43,323 bases of DNA from Thiotrichales bacterium (GCA_026709935.1 JAPOSC010000060.1:1-43323), one strand, 5' to 3'; positions 31,621 through 40,163 are shown, numbered from the stretch's first letter. Notes: a model not told the origin generated them from the letters alone. Numbers and translations are program-made.

Positions 31621-32679
31621 ATGAAGATCTGCGTCGTTGGGGCCGGGGCCATCGGCGGGTTGCTCGGCGCGAGGCTGGCCGTGGCCGGTGAGGAAGTCAC
31701 CCTCGTCGCGAGGGGCGCCCACATGGAGGCGATGCGCGCCCGCGGGCTCGAGGTGACGATGAACGACGGCGCCGTGGTGCGCGCCGCCGATGTCGTCGTG
31801 ACCGACGACGTGAAGGAGTGCGGCCCCCAGGATCTCGTCGTGCTCGCGGTCAAGGCACACCAGATCGCGTCCGTCGCCGGTGGGCTTCCTACGTTGTTCG
31901 GACGCGGGACCGTGGTGCTGACGGCTCAGAACGGGATCCCGTGGTGGTACTTCCAGCACCACGGTGGACCGCTCGACGGGACCGTGCTCGACTCCCTCGA
32001 CCCGGGCGGGACGATTTCGGCGGCGATCGCGCCGGAGCGCATCGTCGGCTGCATCGCCTATCCGGCGGCGGAGATCACCGCACCGGGACGGATTCGCCAT
32101 ATCGAAGGAACGCGGTTCCCCGTTGGCGAGCTCGACGGATCGACCACGGACCGTGTGCAGGCCCTGTCCGAGACGCTCCAGCGGGCCGGGTTCAAGTCAC
32201 CCGTACTGGACAACATCCGTTCGGAGATCTGGCTCAAGGCGTGGGGCAACCTTTCGTTCAACCCGATCAGTGCGCTCACTCACGCCACCCTGGTCGACAT
32301 CTGCCAATTCCCTCCGTCGCGCGATCTCGCGGCCAGGATGATGACCGAGGCGCAGGAGGTTGCGGCGAAGCTCGGCATCTCGTTCCGGGTCCCGCTCGAG
32401 AAGCGCATCGCGGGCGCGGAGCGCGTCGGCCGGCACAAGACCTCGATGCTGCAGGACGCGGAAGCCGGCCGGGCACTGGAGACGGAGGCGATCATCGGAG
32501 CGGTGGTGGAACTGGGGCGGCTGACCGGGACCCCGACCCCCGCCGTCGATACCGTATGTGCGCTGACCCGCCTGCTCGGACACACGATCGAGACGGAACG
32601 GGTCCGGGTCCGGGCGGAATCGCGTGCAGTTTCGCTGCGATCGGTGCCCGATCCTGCGGTGGCGGCGAGCGGCGACTGA
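31621..32679 (+). CDS. panE: 2-dehydropantoate 2-reductase family protein
   Basis: 352 residues. Rossmann start MKICVVGAGAIGGLLGARLA, then LVARGAHMEAMRARGL near 32, LVVLAVKAHQI near 73, LTAQNGIPWWYF near 100, and C-terminal ApbA domain IWLKAWGNLSFNPISALT near 205 with the catalytic Lys. It would reduce ketopantoate with NADPH for pantothenate/CoA. It is longer than E. coli PanE (about 300) and several paralogues of this family act on other 2-keto acids, so the symbol is provisional. GAGGTG lies 7 bases before ATG 31621. Confidence 0.85.
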   Translation: MKICVVGAGAIGGLLGARLAVAGEEVTLVARGAHMEAMRARGLEVTMNDGAVVRAADVVVTDDVKECGPQDLVVLAVKAHQIASVAGGLPTLFGRGTVVLTAQNGIPWWYFQHHGGPLDGTVLDSLDPGGTISAAIAPERIVGCIAYPAAEITAPGRIRHIEGTRFPVGELDGSTTDRVQALSETLQRAGFKSPVLDNIRSEIWLKAWGNLSFNPISALTHATLVDICQFPPSRDLAARMMTEAQEVAAKLGISFRVPLEKRIAGAERVGRHKTSMLQDAEAGRALETEAIIGAVVELGRLTGTPTPAVDTVCALTRLLGHTIETERVRVRAESRAVSLRSVPDPAVAASGD

Positions 32680-32827
32680 TCCACATCGGCGGCCGGCGGG
32701 CAGCATCGCTCCGGCATGCGTTTCCCGAGGCCGCAAGACTCGCCGGTCGGGGCGGCGGCGCCTTCGCCGGCCGCTCCGTGTTCGGTCCGAGGGCGCGTTG
32801 ATGCGAACCCGATGACCCTCCGGCCCG

Positions 32828-33934
32828 ATGACCCTCCGAGTTGAACCGATGCAGGACCGGCAGGAGTTCGATGCGCGTGCCGCCGCGCTCGCGGGGTGGT
32901 TGCGCGATGCGCTCGGGACCGCTGCGTTCCGGATCGAGCCCGCCTCCGAGGATGCGAGCTTCCGGCGTTACTTCCGGGTGCGTACGAGGGCGCGGACGTG
33001 GGTCGCGATGGACGCGCCGCCGCCGATGGAGGACTGCCGGCCGTTCGTCTCCGTGCTCGGTCGGCTGCGCGACGCCGGCGTCAACGCGCCCCGGCTCCAC
33101 GCCGCGGATGTGGAACGCGGGTTCCTGCTTCTCGACGATCTGGGATCGCGTTGCTATCTCGACGTGATCGAGGAGGCGAACGCCGACGCCCTCTACTCGG
33201 ACGCATTCGAGGCCCTGCTCGCCATGCAGGGCGGGATCGGCCGTGGTCAGGTGCCTCCGTACGATGAGCGCAAGCTGCACGAGGAACTCGACCTCTTTCC
33301 GCACTGGTTTCTCGCGCACCACCTCGGCATCGAACTCGACGGGACGCTCTCGCACGCGCTGCGCGACACGTTCGAGGCGCTGGTCCGGGCCTGCACGGAG
33401 CAGCCGCGGGTCTTCGTCCACCGCGACTATCACTCGCGCAACCTCATGTATCTGGAAGATGTCGATCCGGGCCGCTCCCCGGGAGGGGATCCCGCAGACA
33501 ACCCGGGGGTGATCGACTTTCAGGACGCGGTGGACGGCCCGATCACCTACGACCTCGTCAGTCTGCTGCGCGATGTCTACGTGCGCTGGCCCGAGGATCG
33601 GGTGGCCGGATGGGTCGACGCCTATCACGATCGCGCCGTCGCCCGCAGCCTTCTCGACGTCGGCCGGGCGCAGTTCCACCGCTGGTTCGACCTGACCGGC
33701 GTACAGCGCCACCTGAAGATCGCCGGGATCTTCGCGAGGCTGTGGCACCGCGACGGCAAGCCGCGCTATCTCGACGACCTGCCCCTCACGCTCTCCTATC
33801 TCGCGCGGATTGCGCCGCGCTACCCGGAGACCGAGGCGGTGGTCCGAGTGCTCGAGGAGTGCGATGTCGCGAACCGCATGCGGGCCACCCGACCGGAGCG
33901 CCCGATTCGACCCCGGCGCGGACCGCGCCGGTGA
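32828..33934 (+). CDS. amgK: Cell-wall sugar kinase AmgK (aminoglycoside phosphotransferase fold)
   Basis: 368 residues of the APH fold: [22 protein letters not shown] near 40-60, catalytic loop [15 protein letters not shown] near 197 and metal-binding [22 protein letters not shown] near 230. In Pseudomonas AmgK phosphorylates N-acetylmuramic acid and GlcNAc at C1 in peptidoglycan recycling. The call is strengthened by the next gene, the matching uridylyltransferase MurU, which overlaps by four bases (GTGA). A later ATG at 32849 is also possible. A short direct repeat (GATGACCCTCCG) lies at the start. Confidence 0.9.
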   Translation: MTLRVEPMQDRQEFDARAAALAGWLRDALGTAAFRIEPASEDASFRRYFRVRTRARTWVAMDAPPPMEDCRPFVSVLGRLRDAGVNAPRLHAADVERGFLLLDDLGSRCYLDVIEEANADALYSDAFEALLAMQGGIGRGQVPPYDERKLHEELDLFPHWFLAHHLGIELDGTLSHALRDTFEALVRACTEQPRVFVHRDYHSRNLMYLEDVDPGRSPGGDPADNPGVIDFQDAVDGPITYDLVSLLRDVYVRWPEDRVAGWVDAYHDRAVARSLLDVGRAQFHRWFDLTGVQRHLKIAGIFARLWHRDGKPRYLDDLPLTLSYLARIAPRYPETEAVVRVLEECDVANRMRATRPERPIRPRRGPRR

Positions 33935-34608
33935 AGGCCATGATCCTTGCTGCGGGGAGAGGCGAGCGCATGGGCGCCCTGACCGACCGCGTGCCGAAGC
34001 CGTTGCTCGAAGTCGGAGGCCGGTCGCTCATCGAGCACCAGATCGGGCGGCTGGCCGCGGCCGGGTTTCGCGACATCGTCGTCAACCTCGCCTGGCTCGG
34101 TGAGCAAATCGAGACCCGCCTCGGCGACGGATCGAAGCTCGGGGTGCGCATCCGGTATTCCCGGGAGTCCGAGGGCGCCCTCGAAACCGGCGGAGGCATC
34201 CGCCGGGCTCTGCCGCTGCTTGGCGAGGCACCGTTCGTGGTCGTCGGCGCCGATGTCTGGAGCGACTACCCGTTCGAGAGGCTGCGCGGTGCGGCAGTGG
34301 ACGATGGGCACATCGTGCTCGTCGACAACCCCGCGCACCACCCGCAGGGCGATTTCGCCCTCGCGCCCGGCGGGCAGGTCCTCGATGCCGGGGATGACCG
34401 GCTCACGTTCAGCGGCATCGGCTGTTATCAGCCTCGGTTGTTCGCGGCGCGTTCCGACGGGAGGTTTCCGCTCGCCGCGGTGCTGCGCGATGCGATCGGA
34501 GCGGGGACCCTGAGCGGAGAGCACCACCGGGGAGAGTGGGTCGACGTGGGAGATCCGGATCGGCTTCGGACGCTCGATCGCGCCCTTTGGGGCGATCGGC
34601 CGGACTGA
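33931..34608 (+). CDS. murU: N-acetylmuramate alpha-1-phosphate uridylyltransferase
   Basis: 225 residues from GTG 33931: [38 protein letters not shown] carries the NTP-binding signature and Lys; [18 protein letters not shown] near 51, [13 protein letters not shown] near 103 with the metal Asp, and [12 protein letters not shown] near 163 follow. It makes UDP-MurNAc from MurNAc-1-phosphate and UTP, bypassing de novo MurA/MurB synthesis. An ATG three codons later is in frame, but the GTG couples it to amgK and fits the family N-terminus. Confidence 0.92.
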   Translation: MKAMILAAGRGERMGALTDRVPKPLLEVGGRSLIEHQIGRLAAAGFRDIVVNLAWLGEQIETRLGDGSKLGVRIRYSRESEGALETGGGIRRALPLLGEAPFVVVGADVWSDYPFERLRGAAVDDGHIVLVDNPAHHPQGDFALAPGGQVLDAGDDRLTFSGIGCYQPRLFAARSDGRFPLAAVLRDAIGAGTLSGEHHRGEWVDVGDPDRLRTLDRALWGDRPD

Positions 34609-34633
34609 GGCGCGGCGTCGCGCCTCAGTCCGG
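34600..34633. terminator. Perfect 15-bp inverted repeat between convergent murU and comEA-like genes
   Basis: The arm CCGGACTGAGGCGCG (34600-34614) pairs without mismatch with 34619-34633, loop GCGT. It contains the murU stop codon and ends 8 bases before the stop of the minus-strand HhH gene. There is no U run on either side, so it would act as a factor-assisted or bidirectional transcription barrier. Confidence 0.6.
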
Positions 34634-34641
34634 CGACCGAC

Positions 34642-34923
34642 TCATTCCGCGGCGTTTGCCGTGATGCGGTCTCGATTCCGTTCCACGATGCCGGCGCTCA
34701 CGCCTCGCACGAGTGCGAGATCGTCGACGGAGGCGAAGGCGCCGTGCTGCTCGCGGTACTCGATGATTGCCTGTGCGCGCTTCATGCCGACTCCGTCGAT
34801 GACCTCGGCCAGTGCTTCCGCGCTCGCGGTGTTGATGTCGATCGGGGCGGTCGGTTCGGCCGCGAAGGTCAGGCTTGACAGCCCCAGCGCCGCGACCGCG
34901 GCCAGATGCTTCCACGTATGCAT
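34642..34923 (-). CDS. ComEA-like secreted helix-hairpin-helix protein
   Basis: 93 residues. Signal peptide MHTWKHLAAVAALGLSSLTFAAE (cleavage near 21-22), then a single ComEA-type double helix-hairpin-helix: IDINTASAEALAEVIDGVGMKRAQAIIEYREQHGAFASVDDLALVRGVSAGIVERN. Such proteins bind DNA in the periplasm during natural transformation, or have a related role. GAGGG lies 8 bases before ATG 34923. It resembles the short one-domain proteins of Pseudomonas more than full ComEA with a membrane anchor. Confidence 0.93.
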   Translation of the reverse strand: MHTWKHLAAVAALGLSSLTFAAEPTAPIDINTASAEALAEVIDGVGMKRAQAIIEYREQHGAFASVDDLALVRGVSAGIVERNRDRITANAAE

Positions 34924-35050
34924 GACAGTGTCCCTCGTAGTTGAGATGGCATGAGGAGCCCTCCGCCGTCGCTTGGTTGGGTCAGGGCTCCGCTCGCAAG
35001 GTAGTCGGGTGCGACGGCGTGCGCATCGGGCGCCGGGCGCGACGTACGTA

Positions 35051-35163
35051 GGCCCGGAGCGATGTGGAATTAGGCCCGGAGCGGATGCGGGAGTAGACCC
35101 GGGGCGATGCGAAGGTAGGCCCGGAGCGGATGCGGGATTGGACCCGGAGCGACGCGGAAGCAG
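35051..35163. repeat. 22/23-bp tandem repeat, five copies
   Basis: GGCCCGGAGC or GACCCGGRGC followed by GATGC-type sequence starts at 35051, 35073, 35096, 35118 and 35141, with spacings 22, 23, 22, 23. The array ends 17 bases beyond the stop of the HAD gene (minus strand), so it is in its 3' untranslated region and upstream of the comEA-like gene. Confidence 0.9.
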
Positions 35164-35179
35164 GGGCCGGGAGGCGTGT

Positions 35180-35866
35180 TCAGCGCCAGGCGTCGACAAC
35201 GCCGAGGAGCGAATCGAGGGAACGGATCTCGGCGTCGGGTCGCGGCCCGTCCGACCAGGTCTTGCCGTCGGGGTTCATCCATACGGTGCGGAGCCCGAGG
35301 GCGGCCGCGCCCGCGACATCGCGCACGGGGTCGTCGCCCACGTGCACCACGCTCCCGGCCGGGACGCCGGCCGCGGCAAGCGCGAAATCGAAGATGGCGG
35401 GATCGGGTTTCGCCGCTCCCGCCTCGGCCGGCGTCACCACGAAATCGAAGTGATGTCCGATGCCGATCTGGTGCACGTCGGCGTTGCCATTGGTGATCGC
35501 GCCTATCGCGTAGCGCTCGCCGAGCTTGCCGAGCACGCGCGGCACGCCGTCGAAGAGGGTGACCGCGTTGCGGTGCTTGCGGAATACCTGGAATCCGATC
35601 TCCGCGAGCTCCGCCCCGTACCCCCACTCGTGCAGCAGCGATTCCAGCCACAGGATGCGGGAGCGGGTGAGGTCGTGTCGAATCTCGGGAATCGACGCAT
35701 AGTGCATGCGTCGGTGCGCGACGAGGGCGTCGCGGGAATGGGTGCGCGCGATTTCGGAGCAGGTGGTCTCGATCCACTCGTAGAGCTTCTCCTCGGCATT
35801 CGCGAGGACCGGCTCGGACTCCCAGAGCGTATCGTCGAGATCGAATGTGATGCAGGAAATGGTCAT
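35180..35866 (-). CDS. HAD-superfamily phosphatase (YigB-like)
   Basis: 228 residues: motif I ITFDLDDTLW with the nucleophilic Asp at 9 and acid at 11, motif II IGAITNGNADV near 120, motif III AAKPDPAIFDFAL near 150 and motif IV VHVGDDPVRDVAGA near 175. The helical cap lies between motifs I and II, subfamily IA. The closest known group is YigB/YjjG, including the riboflavin-pathway phosphatase YigB; the substrate is not certain. ATG 35866 gives the standard start; upstream codons read into non-conserved sequence. Confidence 0.9.
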   Translation of the reverse strand: MTISCITFDLDDTLWESEPVLANAEEKLYEWIETTCSEIARTHSRDALVAHRRMHYASIPEIRHDLTRSRILWLESLLHEWGYGAELAEIGFQVFRKHRNAVTLFDGVPRVLGKLGERYAIGAITNGNADVHQIGIGHHFDFVVTPAEAGAAKPDPAIFDFALAAAGVPAGSVVHVGDDPVRDVAGAAALGLRTVWMNPDGKTWSDGPRPDAEIRSLDSLLGVVDAWR

Positions 35867-35965
35867 GATGAACCGAAGGTGTGAACAGGTGCCATTTTCG
35901 CACCCCGGCGCTTTGCGAGGCACCGGTGCGGGGCGCGGGTTCGCGGTCGATGGTTCATCGTCTGC

Positions 35966-36688
35966 TTATTGTCGGCGACGTCCGGTCGAGCGGGGTCGCG
36001 GGGCGGGATGGAATCCGTGGCGCTCGATCCAGTCGATGTCGGGACCGTCCCACCCGGTGGTGTCGAAGTCGATACGCCCCCTCGCGTCGAACATGACGCC
36101 CTCAGCTTCGAGAGCGCGGCGTTGGCGCGAGGTTCCGCCGCCGCCGCTTCGTTCGCTCACCGTTCCTTCGGCATTCAGCACGCGCTGCCACGGTACCGCC
36201 GGGCTTGGTCCGGAGAGCGCCGCCATGGCGTAGCCGATCATCCGCGCGCTGGAGCTTCCCTCGATGGCGGCGATCTGCCCGTAGGTGGCGACCCGGCCGG
36301 GGGGGATGCGCGCCACGATCGCGTAGATCCGCGCGTATCGTCCGGCATCCCGCAGCGAGCCGCTGTCCTCCCCGGCCTCCCCGACCTCGGGGGCCGGATT
36401 CGGCGGGTCGCCGGACCACCGGGGGCGCGGCTGTGGGCCTGTTTCGCCCCCGAGTGCACGGTGCAGCGCGTCGAGGTCGAGAAAGTAGTGGCAGACCTCG
36501 ATCGAGCCGTACGTCAGGACCGGCACCTTCGTCCCGTAGCGGGCAGCGAGACCGGGGGAGGTGTCGACATCGACGCGTTCGATCTCGAACCCGAGCTCCT
36601 CCTTCCACTCCGACAGGGTGGACACCATGTCGTCGCACAGGTGGCATCCGGAGCGTTCATACACGGTCAGCCGGTGGGCCGAATTCAT
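35966..36688 (-). CDS. Fusion of glutaredoxin-like domain and alkyltransferase-like (ATL) protein
   Basis: 240 residues in one uninterrupted frame. Residues 5-80 are a glutaredoxin-like (DUF836-type) domain: LTVYERSGCHLCDDM with CxxC at 15-18 and KVPVLTYGSIEV with the cis-Pro. After an acidic Pro-rich linker (about 82-112) comes an MGMT-type DNA-binding domain (about 117-205): YAIVARIPPGRVATYGQIAAIEG, SSSARMIGYAMAAL, then PWQRVLNAEG. Trp157 replaces the alkyl-acceptor Cys of PCHRV, the mark of ATL proteins, which bind O6-alkylguanine and flag it for nucleotide excision repair. I do not recall a glutaredoxin-ATL fusion as a standard architecture. It is divergent from the bactofilin gene. Confidence 0.88.
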   Translation of the reverse strand: MNSAHRLTVYERSGCHLCDDMVSTLSEWKEELGFEIERVDVDTSPGLAARYGTKVPVLTYGSIEVCHYFLDLDALHRALGGETGPQPRPRWSGDPPNPAPEVGEAGEDSGSLRDAGRYARIYAIVARIPPGRVATYGQIAAIEGSSSARMIGYAMAALSGPSPAVPWQRVLNAEGTVSERSGGGGTSRQRRALEAEGVMFDARGRIDFDTTGWDGPDIDWIERHGFHPAPRPRSTGRRRQ

Positions 36689-36747
36689 CGTCGCCTGCCC
36701 CTTGTCGTTCGCGTGTCGCCCGCGGTGGTTGCTCGAGAAATAATCGC

Positions 36748-36753
36748 TATACT
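36748..36753 (+). promoter_or_regulatory. Candidate -10 box upstream of bactofilin
   Basis: TATACT in ATCGCTATACTCTAG, 95-100 bases before the bactofilin start and in the divergent spacer with the ATL fusion. It is the same CGCTATACT string as ahead of polA and the CoA ligase. A -35 at the right distance is not obvious. Confidence 0.4.
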
Positions 36754-36847
36754 CTAGCCTCCACGCCGGTTCGTTGCCTCCGGTGATCACGAATCCCCTG
36801 CGGTGCGCCGGGATTCCGGGCGCGCACCTCGGCCAAGGAGATCCATG

Positions 36848-37354
36848 ATGTTCAAGCAGAGAAACGAACCGACGGAGCCGCGTGCGCCGGTGGAGGTTCG
36901 CCGTGAACCCTCCGTGGAGAAAACCGATCCGCCCCCTCCGGTCGCGCCCCGAAAGAGCGGAAGTTCCGTGGTCGGCCCTTCGCTCCTTGTCCAGGGCGAC
37001 GTGTCGGGCGAAGAGGATCTGGTGATTCAGGGTCGTCTGGAAGGAAGCGTCAACCTCAACAAGAATCAGGTGACCGTCGGCAAGGACGGCCGGGTGCATG
37101 CCACCATCAACGCGCAGAGCATCAGGGTCGAAGGGACCGTGGAGGGCGAGCTGCGTGGTCGGGAGCAGATCATCGTGACCCGGACCGGCAGCGTGCACGG
37201 CAATATCGTGGCACCCCGGGTCAGTCTGGAGGACGGATGCCGCTTCAAGGGCGCGATCGACATGGAAAGCCCGGACGGCGGCGGTGCCGGAAAGGTCGCC
37301 GACATCATGCTCGGTGCACCCATGGCCAATGATCCTGGGAAGAAGAAGAACTGA
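36848..37354 (+). CDS. Bactofilin (polymer-forming cytoskeletal protein)
   Basis: 168 residues. A disordered, charged Pro-rich N-tail (about 1-45) precedes the DUF583 beta-helix core: VVGPSLLVQGDVSGEEDLVIQGRLEGSVNLNKNQVTVGKDGRVHATINAQSIRVEGTVEGELRGREQIIVTRTGSVHGNIVAPRVSLEDGCRFKG. It then ends in a Gly/Lys tail. Bactofilins polymerise without nucleotide and anchor cell-wall enzymes or stalks. AAGGAG lies 7 bases before ATG 36848; ATG 36845 is too close to it. The methyltransferase-like gene downstream begins within its last codons. Confidence 0.94.
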   Translation: MFKQRNEPTEPRAPVEVRREPSVEKTDPPPPVAPRKSGSSVVGPSLLVQGDVSGEEDLVIQGRLEGSVNLNKNQVTVGKDGRVHATINAQSIRVEGTVEGELRGREQIIVTRTGSVHGNIVAPRVSLEDGCRFKGAIDMESPDGGGAGKVADIMLGAPMANDPGKKKN

Positions 37355-38003
37355 CCGGACCGGTGCAGCGGGGAGCGCCACCACTCCCTGGCCCGCAATA
37401 CGCGCGACGGAGGTTCCTCCCGGGGCGGAGCGGGTGCTCAGCGCGCCGGGTTTCGAGCTGTTGACGGGACATCTCGGAAGCCGCGGGCGCTCCGATATCC
37501 TCGATCTCGGCTCTTCCGTGCGGGCGAATGTCGAATACCTCTCGCAGTACCCCTGTGTGCTCCATATCGGGGACGTGTCGAGGGCGCTGGCCGAAGATCC
37601 CGAAATGGCGGCGCCGGAGGAGGAACGCGACCTCGACGGCGTCGTCGAGCGCGCGATCGAGTTCGAGGATCATGTCCGTTTCAATGTGATTATCGCCTGG
37701 GACCTGTTCGACTATTTCGACGAGGCGACGAGCCGCGCGATCATGCGTCGAATCGACGGTTACTGCAGTACCGGGACCCTCCTGTACCTGACCACCTCCA
37801 ACAGCGAGACGATTTCCGACCAGCCCGGCCGGTTCACGATCCTCGACGAGCGGAATCTCAGCGTCGCGCGGGTCGGGGTGGGCATCCGCAGCGGCATGAA
37901 GCACTCTCCACGGGGGCTCGAACGGATCATGCCGGGCTTCCGTCTCCACCACTCCTTCCTGCTCAGCTACCGGATGCAGGACTATCTCTTCATCCACGAA
38001 TGA
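37329..38003 (+). CDS. SAM-methyltransferase-like protein downstream of bactofilin
   Basis: 224 residues from ATG 37329, overlapping the bactofilin gene by 26 bases. A Rossmann-like start is seen in SDILDLGSSVRANVEYLSQYPCVLHIGDV near 55-83, with later VIIAWDLFDYFDE near 128 and TLLYLTTSNSE near 155, as in class I methyltransferases, although the glycine motif (LGSS instead of GxGxG) is weak. It could be a degenerate, non-catalytic version. A GTG at 37434 with GGAG just ahead is an alternative start that would trim 35 residues. Function unknown; the link to bactofilin is positional. Confidence 0.7.
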   Translation: MILGRRRTDRTGAAGSATTPWPAIRATEVPPGAERVLSAPGFELLTGHLGSRGRSDILDLGSSVRANVEYLSQYPCVLHIGDVSRALAEDPEMAAPEEERDLDGVVERAIEFEDHVRFNVIIAWDLFDYFDEATSRAIMRRIDGYCSTGTLLYLTTSNSETISDQPGRFTILDERNLSVARVGVGIRSGMKHSPRGLERIMPGFRLHHSFLLSYRMQDYLFIHE

Positions 38004-38057
38004 CCAACCCCCCGGCCCGCCCCCACCATGCCGGAGGGAAGCGCGGACGGGAAACGG

Positions 38058-39380
38058 TCATCGTCGGGTCTCTCCGGGCCGACGGCGGCGACCGTCGCTG
38101 CGTACCAGACCGGTCATGCGCGCGAGATCGCGGTCGGCCTCATTGCGCATCGCTGCATAGAGCTGACCCGAAGTGAACTGACCGCCCGGAGACGGCACGA
38201 TCGGGCGCTGCCCGGTTTTCGGCTTCGGAGCGCGGCGGATCATGCGGTATATCCCGAACATCCCGAGCAGACCGAGCACCCCGGTGTTGACCATGAACAG
38301 GGTGGAAGCCCCGAACATCTCCATCAGGGCGGATGTGAGGACGGGGCCGGCGGAGGCGCCGAGGCCGTACGCGATCAGCAGCCCGCCGGCGGTCTGCGCG
38401 AACTTGTCGGGCGGCGCGAAATCGTTGGCATGCGCGGCGCACAGGGAGTACACCGTGGACGACAGGCCGCCGTAGACGACGACGAGCACGATGGCGCCGG
38501 TGAAGCTCCCGGCGCCCGCTCCGGTAATGAGCCAGACGCCGAACGACGCCGCCGCGGTTCCGAGCGCCACCCCCGCCAGCACGGTCCGGCGATCGATGCG
38601 GTCGGACAGCCGTCCCATCGGCCATTGCAGGAGCAGACCGGCGACGATTCCCGCCGCCATGAACGTCGATGTCTGGGGCACGGTGAAGCCCTGACTGTGG
38701 GCGAACACGGGCGCGAGTCCCTGGAAGTTCGTGTTGGCGATACCCGCAGTGGTGGCTCCCAGCAGGCTGAACGGCGAGAGTCTCCACAGCTCCGGCAAGC
38801 TTGCGCGGTCCGGAGGCGAGGGTCTGGGCGCGCTGGCCCGCGTGAGCAGCACCGGCACGAGAGCCAGCGAGTAGATGATGGATGCGACACAGAAGAGCTC
38901 GAAGCCGGCGGGGTCGCCGAGCGGCAGGATGAACTGCCCGCAGCCTGCCGCCAGGTAGTTGGTGATCATGTAGAACGCCATCACCTGGCCGCGCGTCTCG
39001 TTGGTGCAGCGTTCGTTGAGCCAGCTCTCGGTGGCCACGATCATGCCGGCCATGCAGAAGCCGCCGACGAACCGCAGCGCCGCCCAGGCGAGGTCGTCGA
39101 TTACCAGGATGATGCCCAGCGCGGACACCGACATGATGGAGGCGAACGCCGCGAAGGAGCGGATGTGGCCCACCGCCGCCACCACCCGTACCGCCTGGAT
39201 TCCGCCTGCGAGCAGGCCGAGGAAATAGGCCGCTACCACCACGCCGGCCACCGCGGTGGAGAAATCCTCGATCTGGGTGCGCAGCCCGATGAGCGTCCCG
39301 AACAGTCCGTTCGCGAGCAGCAGCAGACCGTACGACGACAGCAGCGCCGCCACGGAGGCGAGGGTTTGGCGAACGAGCAC
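38058..39380 (-). CDS. Major facilitator superfamily permease
   Basis: 440 residues from GTG 39380. About twelve hydrophobic segments; an MFS loop 2-3-like stretch, GIQAVRVVAAVGHIRSFAAF near 60-80, and the equivalent MGRLSDRIDRRTVLAG in the second half near 255 mark the two six-helix halves. The central loop (ASAPRPSPPDRASLPELW) is cytoplasmic. It resembles YcaD/sugar-efflux-like MFS members; the substrate is unknown. The Arg-rich C-terminus is cytoplasmic. It is convergent with the methyltransferase-like gene, 54 bases apart. Confidence 0.9.
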   Translation of the reverse strand: MLVRQTLASVAALLSSYGLLLLANGLFGTLIGLRTQIEDFSTAVAGVVVAAYFLGLLAGGIQAVRVVAAVGHIRSFAAFASIMSVSALGIILVIDDLAWAALRFVGGFCMAGMIVATESWLNERCTNETRGQVMAFYMITNYLAAGCGQFILPLGDPAGFELFCVASIIYSLALVPVLLTRASAPRPSPPDRASLPELWRLSPFSLLGATTAGIANTNFQGLAPVFAHSQGFTVPQTSTFMAAGIVAGLLLQWPMGRLSDRIDRRTVLAGVALGTAAASFGVWLITGAGAGSFTGAIVLVVVYGGLSSTVYSLCAAHANDFAPPDKFAQTAGGLLIAYGLGASAGPVLTSALMEMFGASTLFMVNTGVLGLLGMFGIYRMIRRAPKPKTGQRPIVPSPGGQFTSGQLYAAMRNEADRDLARMTGLVRSDGRRRRPGETRR

Positions 39381-39581
39381 GGGGGCTGAGTCGGGGACGC
39401 GTCGGCGTCAGGTCAAATGGTAGTGCATCGGCTCGCGGGGAGCGAGCCGGCGGCCCGGCCGATGGCCCGGTGCCCGGGTGTCCGGCGCAGAGGCTCCAGC
39501 GTCCATTGCCCGACGAGATCCGCCCGAGGCCGGAGCTGCGCGGGATTTCCCGCGCCCGGTCGGCTGACGGGAATCCGCCGG

Positions 39582-40163
39582 TCAAGGCGCGCCGTCCCGG
39601 CTCGGGTGAGGGACGAATCCCAGGAATGCGGCGAGGTCGTCGGATCCGATTCGACCGACCCGTATCCGGACGCCGCCATGGGCGAGCCGCAGTTCCGGCT
39701 CCGAGCCCGGCGAGCTCGCGACGAACGCGGCCACGAGATCGTCCTCGACCGGAGTGCCGGATGCGTCGCAGAGCCGATCGGAGAGCGTCGAAAGGTCGCG
39801 GTCGTCCACGACTCCGGGGCCTGGCTCGCCGGTCAGGATCAACGCGCCGGCCTCGTCGATCCACGCCCTTTCGACGGCACCGCACGCTCGGCCCGTATGC
39901 GTGACCAGCGCTCCCCGCCCGTCGAGCGAGTACACCCATGGTGTGTACGCGAGGTCCACGAACACCCGTTGCGGTCCGTTCTGGAAGAACCACCGGCCGC
40001 AGGAGTCGGAGGCGTAGTTCCGGGCGATGAAGTCGATCATCGCGCGGTTCGATATCGGCTCGCCCTTCAGCCGCCACCCACCCCGGCGGTCGAGCGAGAG
40101 CCATCCCCGCACGGCGGGAACGTTCGGCCACTTCGCCATGGCGCGTGCGACCGTTTCGTCCAT
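39582..40163 (-). CDS. Conserved proteobacterial protein of unknown function (DUF2946/DUF2944-type)
   Basis: 193 residues starting MDETVARAMAKWPNVPAVRGWLSLDRRGGWRLKGEPISNRAMIDFIARNYASD and containing WFFQNGPQRVFVDLAYTPWVYSLD near 57-82, the hallmark of a beta/gammaproteobacterial family of unknown function (the DUF number is given from memory). It is soluble, without signal peptide or membrane segments. The C-terminal half is variable. It is divergent from the DUF924 gene. Confidence 0.8.
   Translation of the reverse strand: MDETVARAMAKWPNVPAVRGWLSLDRRGGWRLKGEPISNRAMIDFIARNYASDSCGRWFFQNGPQRVFVDLAYTPWVYSLDGRGALVTHTGRACGAVERAWIDEAGALILTGEPGPGVVDDRDLSTLSDRLCDASGTPVEDDLVAAFVASSPGSEPELRLAHGGVRIRVGRIGSDDLAAFLGFVPHPSRDGAP

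Noticed and set aside
38028..39389. 453-codon plus-strand frame opposite the MFS gene
   Set aside because: Translation is Gln/Arg/Gly-rich without domains; the minus frame has twelve hydrophobic segments.
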